Shown in pieces: positions 52,661 to 61,115 of a stretch of DNA of 64,000 nt. The DNA comes from WHSW01 sp963759295 (GTDB taxonomy: Bacteria; Actinomycetota; Thermoleophilia; Solirubrobacterales; 70-9): NCBI GenBank assembly GCA_963759295.1, contig CAVWYT010000008.1:124001-188000 (forward strand), in the 5' to 3' direction. Position 1 is the stretch's first letter. The number at the start of each line of letters is the position of its first letter. The notes under the pieces were generated by a model that saw only the letters and a list, made by a program, of their open reading frames with translations, searched no databases and was not told where the DNA came from. The translations under genes were made by a program, and so were the position numbers.

Positions 52661-53320
52661 TCACTCGCGCCAGCAGACCTGCATCCAGCTCGCGCACACC
52701 CAGCCCTCGATCTCCGGGTCGGCGGGATGGCGGCGCTCGCCGTGCTCGAACACGCTCAGTCCGCAATTCGCGGTCCGCAGCTGCCACAGCCGCCAGACGT
52801 CGGCGGCAGTGAACCGCTCGCCGAGCAGCGAGTCGATCAGAAAGAAGCGCTGGAAGATCCCGTGTGAAACGGCGAGCACGGCCTGCTCGGGGTCGCCCGC
52901 CTCGAGGTCGCGCTTGAACGCGCGCACCCGGGCGAGCACGTCGTCGAACGACTCGGCCCCGTCGGGCGCGGCGCCGGGGTCCTCGGCGCTCTCGGTCATC
53001 CGCACCGACCATCGGCGCAGCTTCTGCTCGTCGGGCTCGAGGTCGAGGAAGTCGCTCGCCTCGCGCAGCTCGTGGATCCCGGGATGGGTCTCGACCGGCA
53101 GATCGAGCTCGCGGGCGATCAGCTCGGCGGTCTGGAGGGCGCGGCGCATCGGGCTCGAGAGCACCCGCGTCGCGCCGCTGTTTCGCAGCACCCGCGCCGC
53201 GCCGCGCGCCTGGCGCCAGCCGCGTTCGGTGAGGCGGTCGCCCTCGGCCTCCGGAACCCCGACCTTCGCCGGGTGGGAGTTGGAGACCGATTCGGCGTGG
53301 CGAAGGAAGAGCAGGCGCAC
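52661..53320 (-). CDS. histidine phosphatase family protein (phosphoglycerate mutase-like)
   Basis: 219 aa. Motifs: LFLRHAESVSNSHPAKV (RHG-type with the phospho-accepting His), LSSPMRRALQTAELIARE and a late VSHGIFQRFFLIDS with the second histidine. Typical of the broad phosphatase branch rather than glycolytic mutase. Eleven bases separate it from the upstream ArsR gene, so both likely form one operon. Contains two CWRE/CNC-style cysteine positions of no known role. Confidence 0.88.
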   Translation of the reverse strand: MRLLFLRHAESVSNSHPAKVGVPEAEGDRLTERGWRQARGAARVLRNSGATRVLSSPMRRALQTAELIARELDLPVETHPGIHELREASDFLDLEPDEQKLRRWSVRMTESAEDPGAAPDGAESFDDVLARVRAFKRDLEAGDPEQAVLAVSHGIFQRFFLIDSLLGERFTAADVWRLWQLRTANCGLSVFEHGERRHPADPEIEGWVCASWMQVCWRE

Positions 53321-53331
53321 CGCGACCGCGC

Positions 53332-53655
53332 TCAGTCCGCGGAGCGCAGGACCGAGTCGAGCAGCCCGGGAAAGCGGGCGTCGAGGTCCTCGCGGCGCAG
53401 GCGGTTGACCCGGGCGGTTCCTTCGGGGGTCTGCTCGATCACGCCGCTCTCGCGCAGGACCCGGAAGTGGTGGGTGGCGGTCGACTTCGAGACCGGGAGC
53501 TCGAACTCTCCGCAGCGGTGCTCGCAGCCGTGATCGGCGGCGAGCCCGCGGACGATCTCGAGCCGCACCGGGTCCGAGAGCGCGTGCAGGACCTGGGTCA
53601 GCTCCAGGTCGCCTGCGGTCGGGTGGGCGAGGGTCCTGCTCATCGTGAGATCCAT
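53332..53655 (-). CDS. ArsR-family transcription regulator
   Basis: 107 aa winged helix: LTQVLHALSDPVRLEIVRGLA (helix 1-2), SKSTATHHFRVLRESGVIEQ (recognition helix and wing). A CEHRCGEF segment supplies two cysteines between helices, possibly metal- or thiol-sensing, but not the classic ELCVCDL arsenic site. MDLTMSRTL start at 53655 or the Met at 53643. Divergent from a small gene and a remnant; the intervening operator-like repeats suggest autorepression. Confidence 0.88.
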   Translation of the reverse strand: MDLTMSRTLAHPTAGDLELTQVLHALSDPVRLEIVRGLAADHGCEHRCGEFELPVSKSTATHHFRVLRESGVIEQTPEGTARVNRLRREDLDARFPGLLDSVLRSAD

Positions 53656-53656
53656 T

Positions 53657-53699
53657 GTACGACGTTCATCGGACCAATCTAGTACGATGTTCTTCGAAC
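53657..53699. promoter_or_regulatory. two near-identical 18-base direct repeats, ArsR operator candidates
   Basis: GTACGACGTTCATCGGAC (53657-53674) and GTACGATGTTCTTCGAAC (53682-53699) differ at four positions; each has internal GTTC/GAAC symmetry. They sit in the gap between arsR and the 53730 frame, followed by GAACGTAC (53703-53710), the reverse complement of a half-site. Confidence 0.6.
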
Positions 53700-53729
53700 T
53701 TTGAACGTACCGCGACAGGAGGGACTCAG

Positions 53730-53840
53730 ATGACCACCGCCAATCCGCCCACCGCCCAGACCACCGCGCCGCCGAAGCCGCTTCGCTTCCGGCGGCTGAT
53801 CGTCTTCACCTCGCTCGCAGACGGCCTCAGGGCCGCCTGA
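53730..53840 (+). CDS. very short frame, probable truncated gene
   Basis: 36 codons from ATG 53730 with a good CAGGAGGG ribosome site: MTTANPPTAQTTAPPKPLRFRR then a short hydrophobic end. Could be a leader, or the N-terminus of a lost gene; the next frame is a clear remnant. Confidence 0.35.
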   Translation: MTTANPPTAQTTAPPKPLRFRRLIVFTSLADGLRAA

Positions 53841-53842
53841 CG

Positions 53843-54049
53843 ATGCTCGGGCTGGTCGCCGACCGCTCCGCCCCCGAGGGCATTGCCCTGCGCGAGGTCA
53901 CCGATCCGGCCCCTCTCCCCAACCAGGCCCTGGTCGAGGTTCGCGCGATCTCGCTAAACCGAGGCGAGATCCGCAACCTCGACCGGCGTCCACAGCGCGA
54001 GGTCGTGGACTTCGAGGTCGAGGGCAAGGCGGTGCTGCCCGTCGACTGA
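53843..54049 (+). pseudogene. remnant of a zinc-type quinone/alcohol dehydrogenase
   Basis: 68 codons. The first 47 (LGLVADRSAPEGIALREVTD, then PLPNQALVEVRAISLNRGE) are a normal medium-chain dehydrogenase N-terminus; the last 20 (REVVDFEVEGKAVLPVD) are the normal C-terminal end. The middle of about 250 residues, including the Rossmann fold, is missing and the two ends are fused in frame. An internal deletion is the simplest explanation; it cannot be an active enzyme. Confidence 0.8.
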
Positions 54050-54083
54050 TCGGCGGCAGCGCGTCGGAATCTGGGCACACCCT

Positions 54084-54101
54084 GCGGGCGGTCCCGCCCG
54101 C
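54084..54101. repeat. 7-bp inverted repeat after the remnant
   Basis: GCGGGCG (54084-54090), loop GTCC, CGCCCGC (54095-54101). Possible terminator without T-run, ahead of the DUF2630 promoter. Confidence 0.4.
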
Positions 54102-54113
54102 GAGTGGCTGCTC

Positions 54114-54119
54114 TAACCT
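54114..54119 (+). promoter_or_regulatory. -10 hexamer of the DUF2630 gene
   Basis: TAACCT, 10 bases before the ATG at 54130. Confidence 0.4.
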
Positions 54120-54129
54120 TGCGGTCGAA

Positions 54130-54444
54130 ATGGACGCCACCGAGATCCGCGATCACATCGAGGAGCTGGTCGCCGAGGAACACCGGCTGCTCGGCGCCCA
54201 CACCGGCGAGGGCCTCGGCGAGGCCGAGCACGCGCGGCTGCAGGCGATCGGCCGCGAGCTCGACGAGGCCTGGGACCTGCTGCGCCGCCGCGAGGCCGGT
54301 CAGTCGGAGCGGCTCGCCGATGCCGACGTCCCCGACCCGCCGAACGAGCTCGACGGCCCCGACCCCGAGCCGATTCACCTCGATCACGGCGTCCACGGCG
54401 ACGGCTCGAGCCCAGATCCGGGCACCCACCCGAACGTCCCCTAG
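54130..54444 (+). CDS. DUF2630 family protein
   Basis: 104 aa. IEELVAEEHRLLGAHTGEGLGEAEH and LDEAWDLLRRREAG match DUF2630, a short helical actinobacterial family of unknown function; the C-terminal 45 residues are Pro/Asp-rich and disordered-looking. Confidence 0.8.
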   Translation: MDATEIRDHIEELVAEEHRLLGAHTGEGLGEAEHARLQAIGRELDEAWDLLRRREAGQSERLADADVPDPPNELDGPDPEPIHLDHGVHGDGSSPDPGTHPNVP

Positions 54445-54462
54445 CCGCCCCGGATCCCGCGC

Positions 54463-54906
54463 CTAGGAGTGTGCGCGCTCGGGTTCGCGGCGCGCCGCCT
54501 GGCGCAGGGCGTCGAGCGATTGCTCGCTCCAGCTGCGGAAGTAGCGCCTGCCCATCGTTGCGTCGAAGAGGCGGTGGCCAAGGCCCTTGGGCTGCATGCC
54601 CATCTCGAGCTCGACGAAGGTCCCGCCCTGAGCCGGGGTGAGCACCCAGTGCGCGTAGGTCCCGGTCAGCTGGCAGCTCATCCGGATCTCCCGAAGATCG
54701 CGCGCCCGCTCGACCAGGAAGTTGGATTCCACGGTCCCGCTCGGGTCGTGCGTCACCTGGACGTACTGGTCGCCCTCCTCGAAGCGCTCGCCCCGGACCT
54801 CGATCACCCGCGGCCACCACTCCGGGTAGCGCCTCGGGGCGCCGACAAGGCTCCACACCGCCTCGAGCGGGGCGTCGAGGTGCGCCTGCTGCCGGTGCGC
54901 GGACAT
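54463..54906 (-). CDS. SRPBCC / polyketide-cyclase-like lipid-transfer fold protein
   Basis: 147 aa from the ATG at 54906. Helix-grip START-like fold: HLDAPLEAVWSLVGAPRRYPEWWPRV (the pocket entrance with the WW pair), a central beta sheet ending HWVLTPAQGGTFVELEM, and a long C-terminal helix (GRRYFRSWSEQSLDALRQA). Binds hydrophobic ligands; ligand unknown. Convergent with DUF2630. Confidence 0.82.
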   Translation of the reverse strand: MSAHRQQAHLDAPLEAVWSLVGAPRRYPEWWPRVIEVRGERFEEGDQYVQVTHDPSGTVESNFLVERARDLREIRMSCQLTGTYAHWVLTPAQGGTFVELEMGMQPKGLGHRLFDATMGRRYFRSWSEQSLDALRQAARREPERAHS

Positions 54907-54977
54907 CGCGCAGAGTCTGGCAGTCCGGGCTCCCGTCATCGTGCCTGGCGGCGCCGGGGGTAGCCGAACCAGAGGCG

Positions 54978-54983
54978 TAGGCT
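54978..54983 (+). promoter_or_regulatory. -10 hexamer of the quinone reductase gene
   Basis: TAGGCT, 7 bases before the ATG at 54991. Confidence 0.45.
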
Positions 54984-54990
54984 CGGCTCG

Positions 54991-55956
54991 ATGCAGGCGA
55001 TCGTCTACGAGCGCTTCGGCGGACCGGAGTTGCTGGAGCTGCGGGAGGTCGAGCGCCCGCAGCCGGGGCCGGGCGAGCTGCGGATCGCCGTCAGCGCCGC
55101 CGGCGTCAACCAGGTCGACGCGCAGAACCGCGCCCACGGCGCCTGGGCGGGGATCGAGCCGCCGGTGATCCCTGGCTATGACTTCTCGGGCGTCGTCGAG
55201 GCGCTCGGCGACGGCGTCGACGGGTGGGAGGTCGGCGAGGAGGTCTTCGGAGCGCCGCCGGTGCGCGTGACCCGCTCCGGCAGCTACGCCGAGTACATCG
55301 CGGTGCGCGCCGACCTTGTCGCGCGCAAGCCCGAGCGGCTCAGCCACGTCGAGGCGGCTGCGGTGCCGATCGCCGCCTGCGCGGCGTACGAGGCGATCCG
55401 CCGACTCGCCCTCGAGCCGGGGGAGCGGTTGCTGATCCTCGGCGCGGGTGGGGGTGTGGGTACGTTCGCCATCCAGCTTGCTGCGGCGGCCGGAGCGCGG
55501 GTGCTAGCGGTCGCCAGCGCCCGCCATCACGCGCTGCTTGGCGAGCTCGGCGCGCAGGCGTGCATCGACTACACGGTCGAGGACGTCGGTGCGGCGGTCG
55601 CGCGGCTCGCCGGCGGCGAGGTCGACGCCGTCGCCGGGTTCGTCGGCGGCGACAGCCTCGCCCGGACGCTGCCGCTGCTGCGCGAGCGCGGCCGCGCGGC
55701 CGAGATCGCCGGGCTGGACGGAGACCTCGAGCTGCTGATCGATAAGAACCAGGACTTCCACGGGGTGCTGTTCAACCCGGCGGATCCCGAACCACTTCGG
55801 GCGGTAGCCACGGCGCTCGAGGAGGGGACGATTCGGCCGGTCGTCGACCGCGTGCTCCCGCTCCGGCAGGCCGCCGAGGCGCACCGGCTGCTCGAGGCGG
55901 GCCACCGGCAGGGGAAGCTGGTGCTCCAGGTGCGCGCGCAGCAAGCCGGAGCGTGA
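54991..55956 (+). CDS. NADPH:quinone reductase-like zinc-independent medium-chain dehydrogenase
   Basis: 321 aa. MQAIVYERFGGPELLEL N-terminus, the GroES-like half with FGxxPVRVTRSGSYAEYIAV, then the cofactor loop LGAGGGVGTFAIQLAAA and a normal C-terminus (HRLLEAGHRQGKLVLQV). Zinc ligands are not apparent, as in quinone oxidoreductases. NADPH-dependent reduction of quinones or enones. Complete counterpart of the remnant at 53843 in family, though not obviously its origin. Confidence 0.9.
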   Translation: MQAIVYERFGGPELLELREVERPQPGPGELRIAVSAAGVNQVDAQNRAHGAWAGIEPPVIPGYDFSGVVEALGDGVDGWEVGEEVFGAPPVRVTRSGSYAEYIAVRADLVARKPERLSHVEAAAVPIAACAAYEAIRRLALEPGERLLILGAGGGVGTFAIQLAAAAGARVLAVASARHHALLGELGAQACIDYTVEDVGAAVARLAGGEVDAVAGFVGGDSLARTLPLLRERGRAAEIAGLDGDLELLIDKNQDFHGVLFNPADPEPLRAVATALEEGTIRPVVDRVLPLRQAAEAHRLLEAGHRQGKLVLQVRAQQAGA

Positions 55957-56000
55957 TCAAGCGCTCGGCAGTGCGTCGCTCGCCCGAGGCCCGTGGACGA

Positions 56001-56034
56001 CCCGGCCGCCGCACTTCGCGGCGCGGCGGCCGGG
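56001..56034. terminator. 12-bp perfect hairpin between convergent genes
   Basis: CCCGGCCGCCGC (56001-56012) and GCGGCGGCCGGG (56023-56034) around a 10-base loop, 45 bases after the quinone reductase stop and 14 before the stop of the convergent gene. Likely a bidirectional terminator; no T-run on either side. Confidence 0.6.
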
Positions 56035-56047
56035 CACCCCTCAGGCC

Positions 56048-56218
56048 TCAAGTCGCGATCGTTCGCTCCCAGTCCTCCGCTGCCTGCTCCATGCGCCTCG
56101 GGTCGGTGTCCGGGTTGCTGCGCGGGCCTGTGTGATCGGCCGGGTTGCCGGCGGGGTCCGGGGCCTCCGGATCTCGCGCCTGCTCGTCGGTCTGTGGCTG
56201 CTTCTCGTGTTCGCTCAT
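56048..56218 (-). CDS. small acidic/Pro-rich hypothetical protein
   Basis: 56 aa from the ATG at 56218 (AGGTGG 7 bases upstream). Disordered-looking N-terminus rich in Asp, Pro and Glu, ending in an amphipathic RRMEQAAEDWERTIAT helix. Unknown; chance of being non-functional. Confidence 0.4.
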   Translation of the reverse strand: MSEHEKQPQTDEQARDPEAPDPAGNPADHTGPRSNPDTDPRRMEQAAEDWERTIAT

Positions 56219-56289
56219 ACGCATCCACCTACCCGCAAGCGGCAGGCAATCACCCGTTGTGCGCCTTTTCCTGAACCAGCGGCGCTCGC

Positions 56290-56694
56290 TCAGGCGAGCG
56301 GGCGCTGGGCGTCGGGCACCGGGTCGAGCGGGTGAAGCTCGGAGCGCTCGAGCGACTCGCCGCGCAGGTGGGCGATCGCCTGGTACTCCCGCGAGCCGAT
56401 CATGTCGAGGAACGCCTGCCGGGTCGGGTACTCGACCACCGCCACCAGGTCCCACTTGGTCGGGCCGATCAGCGCCGGCGCTCCGAGCCCGGCGAGGACC
56501 AGCCGGCCACCGACCCGCGCCAGCAGCGGCTCGACCGCCTCGGCGTACTGGCCGTAGCGCTCGGCGCCGCCGTCGGGCTTGAAGTCGAGCAGGTTGAGCA
56601 TCAGCACCGGGCCCTCGTCGGCGCGGTCGGCGAACTCCTGGAGCTCCACCGGGTTGAGCCGCTCGAGCTCCTCGGGCATGTGGGGGCCGGCCAT
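56290..56694 (-). CDS. DUF1330 family protein
   Basis: 134 aa from the ATG at 56694, 7 bases after a TAGGAT box. A ferredoxin-like alpha/beta fold with VLMLNLLDFKPDGG, YGQYAEAVEPLLARVGGRLVL, DLVAVVEYPTRQAFLDMIGSREYQAI (DUF1330 pattern, often in stress or degradation operons). Substrate unknown. Confidence 0.82.
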   Translation of the reverse strand: MAGPHMPEELERLNPVELQEFADRADEGPVLMLNLLDFKPDGGAERYGQYAEAVEPLLARVGGRLVLAGLGAPALIGPTKWDLVAVVEYPTRQAFLDMIGSREYQAIAHLRGESLERSELHPLDPVPDAQRPLA

Positions 56695-56701
56695 CGACTC
56701 G

Positions 56702-56707
56702 ATCCTA
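56702..56707 (-). promoter_or_regulatory. -10 hexamer of the DUF1330 gene
   Basis: TAGGAT on the minus strand, 7 bases before the ATG at 56694. Confidence 0.45.
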
Positions 56708-56774
56708 TGCGCCGCGGCCGGCGCGCGGTGCCGGGGGCCCGGCGCGCCCACGGCGCCCACAATGCCGGGCCGCG

Positions 56775-57616
56775 CTACGCGGTGTGTTCGAGGATCGCCC
56801 CGACGTCGGTTTCCCAGTCGGCCCGGTCGACGCCGTGCCCTGCTCCCTGCAGTCGGAGCAGCCTGGCGCCGGGGATGTCCTCCGCGAGCGCCTCGCCGTG
56901 CCCGACCGGGAACATCGGGTCGGCGGTGCCGTGGATGACGAGGGTGGGCGCAGCGATCGATGACAGCGGCTCTAGATGCCGCTCGCCGTCGGGGATCAAG
57001 TCGTGGTTCTGAAGCGCCGCGAAGTTGTGGGCACGTTCGACATCACGACGCATGAGGTCTCGAGCCGCCGCCTCGTCGAACGGGCGCTCACCTCCAGCGA
57101 GCGCGCGCGAGTAGTCGACCAGGTACTCAGATCACCGAGTCGGCATCCGACCAGTCCACCTGTGCCGTCGACACGAAGCGTCCCAACTCCTCCGTCGGCG
57201 GCGGGAGTTCCCGCTCGACCGGCACGGCGGCAGAGGTGCTGATCAGGACCAGCGAGAGGACGCGATTTGGGACATCGAGCGCGAGCAGCTGCGCGAACGC
57301 CCCGCCCGCCGAGACGCCAACGATGTTGGCGGCCGCGAGCTCGTAGGCGTCGAGCACGCCAGGCCGCGTCGGCGACGAGGTCGGCGCCCGTGTAGTCGGG
57401 GCGCCCCGGCTCGTAGGTCGCCGAGCGACCGGTGTCGCGGTGGTCGTAGCGGATCACGAAGCGCCCGCCGCCGGCGAGCATCCCGCAGAAGCCCTCCTCC
57501 CACCACAGCATCGAGGCGCCGATGCCCATGATCAGAAGGATCGGGGGGTCCCGAGGGTCGCCGAACGCCTCAGTGCAGAGCTCGACACCGTTTGCTTCGA
57601 TCATTCGCTCGGCCAC
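56775..57616 (-). pseudogene. alpha/beta hydrolase with two frameshifts
   Basis: Reading minus from the GTG at 57616 (MAERMIEANGVELCTE) gives ILLIMGIGASMLWWE and RYDHRDTG; at 57358-57363 one base too many moves to the frame of AYELAAANIVGVSAGGAFAQLLA (nucleophile serine in GVSAGG), and at about 57126-57130 another extra base moves to FAALQNHDLIP through APTLVIHGTADPMFPV (acid Asp) to GAGHG (His). Removing both gives 279 aa with an intact catalytic triad and normal length. GGGAGG precedes the start. Either a decayed gene or two spurious bases. Confidence 0.8.
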
Positions 57617-57700
57617 GCCGCCTCCCGCTCCGACTGCTTTTATGATGCGTCTTCCTCCGGATAGTGGTTCTGGCGGCGCGACGCAACGCCGGGAGAGGCG

Positions 57701-58153
57701 ATGGAATCAGCTTCAGGGGAAACGATCGAGGTCGGCGCGCTGAGCGTCCGCTTCCTTGTCGAGGCCGCGGACTCGAACGGGAGCGTCAGCGTGTTCGAGT
57801 GCTTTGTTCCGGCGCAGAGCAGGATGCCGGCGCCGCACAGCCACGATGCCTTTGAGGAGACGATCTACGGGCTCGAGGGCGTCACGACTTGGACGATCGA
57901 CGGCCGTACGGTCGAGATCGCAATCGGCGAGGCGTTCTGCGTGCCGAGGGGCGCCGTCCACGGGTTTGACAACCACGGCGCCGATGACGCCAAGTTCCTG
58001 GCGATCGCCAGCCCCGGCGTCATGAGCCCGGAGTACTTTCGCGAGGTGCATGCGGTGCTCGCGGCAAGTGCCGGCGGCCCGCCGGACCTCGCCAAAATCG
58101 GGGAGGTCATGCGTCGGCACGGCCTCACTCCCGCTCCACCCGCCGCCGGGTGA
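57701..58153 (+). CDS. cupin-domain protein
   Basis: 150 aa. Cupin motif 1 PHSHDAFEETIYGLEG (HxH with Glu) and motif 2 PRGAVHGFDNHG place a metal site in a beta-barrel. The last 45 residues, AVLAASAGGPPDLAKIGEVM onward, form a helical tail typical of quercetinase-like cupins. The ATG has GGGAGAGG upstream; the stop overlaps the next start (GTGA). May bind or modify small organic molecules. Confidence 0.88.
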   Translation: MESASGETIEVGALSVRFLVEAADSNGSVSVFECFVPAQSRMPAPHSHDAFEETIYGLEGVTTWTIDGRTVEIAIGEAFCVPRGAVHGFDNHGADDAKFLAIASPGVMSPEYFREVHAVLAASAGGPPDLAKIGEVMRRHGLTPAPPAAG

Positions 58154-58737
58154 ATGAGAAGACCTCAGCGGGGCCGGGTATGAATGCGGATCGGGTCGCC
58201 CTCCGACTGGGGCTCTTGGCCGTGCTCGCCCTGGCGATCGCCGTCGGACTCTACGTCTTCGGTACCGAGCACGTCCCGGACTACTCCGGGACCTCCCTGT
58301 TCGGGCGCACCGCAACCGACACCGTCTCGCTCAAGGCCTGGCTCGCGACCGGCCTGCTGGCGTTCGCCATCGCGCAGCTCGGGCTCGCCCTGTGGATGTA
58401 CGGCAGGCTCCCGGGCATCGGCACCGGGGATGCGCCGATAGGCAGCGTCCATCGCGCGGTCGGGGTCGCCGCAGTGCTGCTGACCCTGCCGATCGCCTAT
58501 CACTGCGCCTTCGCCTACGGCGTGAAGACGGACGTCGACGCGCGGGTTGCCGTCCACTCGCTCGCCGGCTGCTTCCTCTACGGCGCGGTCGTCTCCAAGC
58601 TGACCGTCGTCCGCTCCCGGCGATTCCCGGGCTGGATGCTCCCGGTTGCGGGTGGCACCTTGGTGGTCCTGGTGGCGGTGCTCTGGTACACGAGCGCGCT
58701 CTGGTACTTCGACGACTACAGCCTGCCGGTTCTCTGA
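58150..58737 (+). CDS. polytopic membrane protein, DUF6529-like
   Basis: 195 aa with five hydrophobic segments (ALRLGLLAVLALAIAVGLYVF; LKAWLATGLLAFAIAQLGLAL; VHRAVGVAAVLLTLPIAYHC; the next two near residues 135-190). Conserved-looking histidines (SVHRAVG, AVHSLAG) sit in segments as in cytochrome b561-like haem proteins, so a redox role is possible but unproven. Co-translated with the cupin gene. Confidence 0.75.
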   Translation: MNEKTSAGPGMNADRVALRLGLLAVLALAIAVGLYVFGTEHVPDYSGTSLFGRTATDTVSLKAWLATGLLAFAIAQLGLALWMYGRLPGIGTGDAPIGSVHRAVGVAAVLLTLPIAYHCAFAYGVKTDVDARVAVHSLAGCFLYGAVVSKLTVVRSRRFPGWMLPVAGGTLVVLVAVLWYTSALWYFDDYSLPVL

Positions 58738-58809
58738 CACCGGCGTGGATCACGCCTCAAGGCGCTCCCGCGCGACCAGCGAGCGTTCGGCCCCGCCGCC
58801 GAGCGGCCG

Positions 58810-59130
58810 CTAGCCCTCCTCGGGCTCTGGCTCGGGCTGTGGCTGCGCGTAGAGGCTGAAGCGGACGCCGCGGTCGTCGATCTCGGCGTCGAGCACCTTG
58901 TCGTCGAGGAACTCGGCGGTCTCGGGCTCGACCGAGATCCGCATGTCCTCGACCATCAGGTCGCCGCCCTCGGGCTCCTCGACCAGCGCGAGCTGAAGCT
59001 CGCGGGTCGGCCCGCCTCCGTTGTCGTGTCCCTCACCGGCGACGATCCGCAGCACCGCCGTCTCCGGCACCTCGGGCTGGCTGATGATCGCCTCCACCGC
59101 CTCGGCCGCAGTCCGCGTCATCGCGAGCAT
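58810..59130 (-). CDS. HesB/IscA-like protein lacking all cysteines
   Basis: 106 aa from the ATG at 59130 with GAGAGGAG upstream. Follows the A-type iron-sulfur carrier fold (LAMTRTAAEAVEAIIS, then LQLALVEEPEGGD, FLDDKVLDAEIDD, GVRFSLYAQP) but contains no cysteine at all, so it cannot bind a cluster in the normal way. It may have another binding role or be a redundant relative. Short Pro/Glu-rich tail. Confidence 0.75.
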   Translation of the reverse strand: MLAMTRTAAEAVEAIISQPEVPETAVLRIVAGEGHDNGGGPTRELQLALVEEPEGGDLMVEDMRISVEPETAEFLDDKVLDAEIDDRGVRFSLYAQPQPEPEPEEG

Positions 59131-59248
59131 CGTCGCTCCTCTCTCGTTGCGGTGGGGGTCATACCGGGCCAACTGCCCGCTGGGAGGGTCATCTAAGCAG
59201 TCCGGGCGGTGCCGCCGCGTGGTCGGGGCCCCGGGCGCGCGACCTCAA

Positions 59249-59254
59249 TATCTT
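59249..59254 (+). promoter_or_regulatory. -10 hexamer of pepF
   Basis: TATCTT, 6 bases before the ATG at 59261. Confidence 0.4.
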
Positions 59255-59260
59255 CTTCGG

Positions 59261-61082
59261 ATGGCCGACGCGGCGACCACCGACGCACCCGATGAGGCAC
59301 TCGCTGCCGCGCGCTGGGACCTCGACCCGCTGGTCGCGGGCGAGGGCGGCGACGGGGCGTTGCGGATGCTCGACGAGGCCCGAGAGCGCGCCGAGGCGTT
59401 CGCCGCCGAGCACCGCGGGAGGGTCGCCGAGCTCGATGCCGCCGCGACGGCCGCCGCGATGCGCGAGCTCGAGCAGCTCAACGATCTGGTCGGCCGCGCC
59501 GGGACCTACGCGATGCTCGCCTTCGCGGTCGACACGCACTCGCCGGAGATCGGGGCGCTGATGCAGAACGTCCGCGAGCGCGGGGCGGCGATCGAGACGG
59601 TGCTGCTGTTCTTCGACCTCGAGTGGAACCAGCTCGCCGACGAGCGTGCCTCGGAGCTGCTCGCCGCCGAGGAGCTCGAGCGCTGGCGCCATCACCTGAC
59701 GACGCTGCGCCGCTACCGGCCCCACCAGCTCTCCGAGCCCGAGGAGCGGATCCTGACCGAGACCGCGGTCACCGGCCCGTCGGCGTTCTCGCGCCTGTTC
59801 ACCGAGCAGATCTCGGCGGTCACCGTGGAGCTCGCGGACGCCGAGCGGCCGCTGCAGCTGATGGAGGCGCTGGCGCGGCTTCAGGACTCCGACCGGGAGC
59901 GGCGTGCCGAGGCGGCAAGCGCGGTCACCGAGGCGCTCGAGCCGGGGCTTCGCACCCGCGCCTACATCTTCAACACCCTGCTCGCCGACAAGGCGACCAA
60001 GGACCGGCTGCGCTCCTACGAGCACTGGCTCGCGTCGCGAAACCTCGACAACGAGGCCTCCGACGAGTCGGTCGCGGCGTTGATCGAGGCGGTCGCCGCG
60101 CGCTATGAGATCGCGCGGCGCTGGTACCGGCTGAAGGCGCGGCTGCTGGGCCTGCCGCGGCTCGCCGACTACGACCGGATGGCGCCGCGTGGCCGAGGCC
60201 GAGCGCCAGATCCCCTACGAGGAGGCGCGCGAGCTGGTGCGCGACTGCTACCGGGGGTTCTCGCCGGAGCTCGGCGACGTGGTCGACGGGTTCTTCAGCG
60301 GCGACCACATCGACGCGCCGCCGGCGCCGGGCAAGCGCGGCGGCGCCTTCTGCTCCTACGCGGTGCCCTCCGCGCACCCCTACGTGATGCTCAACTACAC
60401 CTCGCGCCCCGGCGACGTGCTGACGATGGCCCATGAGCTCGGACACGGCGTCCACGCCGCGCTGGCGCGCCCGCGCGGGGTCTTCGAGTTCTCGACCCCG
60501 CTCACGGTCGCCGAGACGGCGTCGATCTTCGGCGAGGCGATCGTCCTCGGGCGGCTGCTCGAGCGCGCGCCCGACGACGCCGAGCGCCTCTCGCTGCTCG
60601 CCGAGTCGCTCGACGGCGCGGTCGGCGCGGTCTTTCGCCAGGTGGCGATGAACCGGTTCGAGGACCGCGTCCACGGCGAGCGCCGCGAGCGCGGCGAGCT
60701 CTCGCTCGACGCCTTCAACGCCGCCTGGCTCGAAACCCAGACGGAGCTGCTCGGCGACTCGGTCGAGCTCAGCGAGGGGTACGGAACCTGGTGGTCGTAC
60801 GTGCCCCACTTCATCGCCACCCCCGGTTACGTCTACGCCTACGCCTACGGCAACCTGCTCGCGCTCTCGGTCTACGGCCGCTACCAGGAGGTCGGTGAGG
60901 GCTTCGTCGACGACTACCTCGAGCTGTTGCGCGCCGGCGGCTCGCGCTCGCCGGAGGAGCTCGGCCGGATCGTCGGCGTCGATCTCGGCGATCCGGGATT
61001 TTGGAGCGCCGGCCTCGACCTGATCGAGCGCCGGCTCGCGGACGCCGAGGGGCTCGCCGAGACGGTCGCGCCCGCGGCCTGA
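59261..61082 (+). CDS. pepF: oligoendopeptidase F (M3 family), frameshifted
   Basis: 606 aa when restored. Cytosolic zinc metallopeptidase hydrolysing oligopeptides. N-terminal helical cap RWDLDPLVAGEGGDGALRML, M3 core with HELGHGVHAALA (HExxH, about residue 391), downstream Glu in TVAETASIFGEAIVL. At 60183-60190 (gcgccgcgtggcc) the frame is lost by one base; restoring it gives RMAP then AEAERQIPYEEA without a gap. As written, the first half runs to 60436. Own leaderless promoter; the following genes are convergent. Confidence 0.92.
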
Positions 61083-61115
61083 CCGCAGCGGGCTCCGGGT
61101 ACGGTGAAGCGGCGC

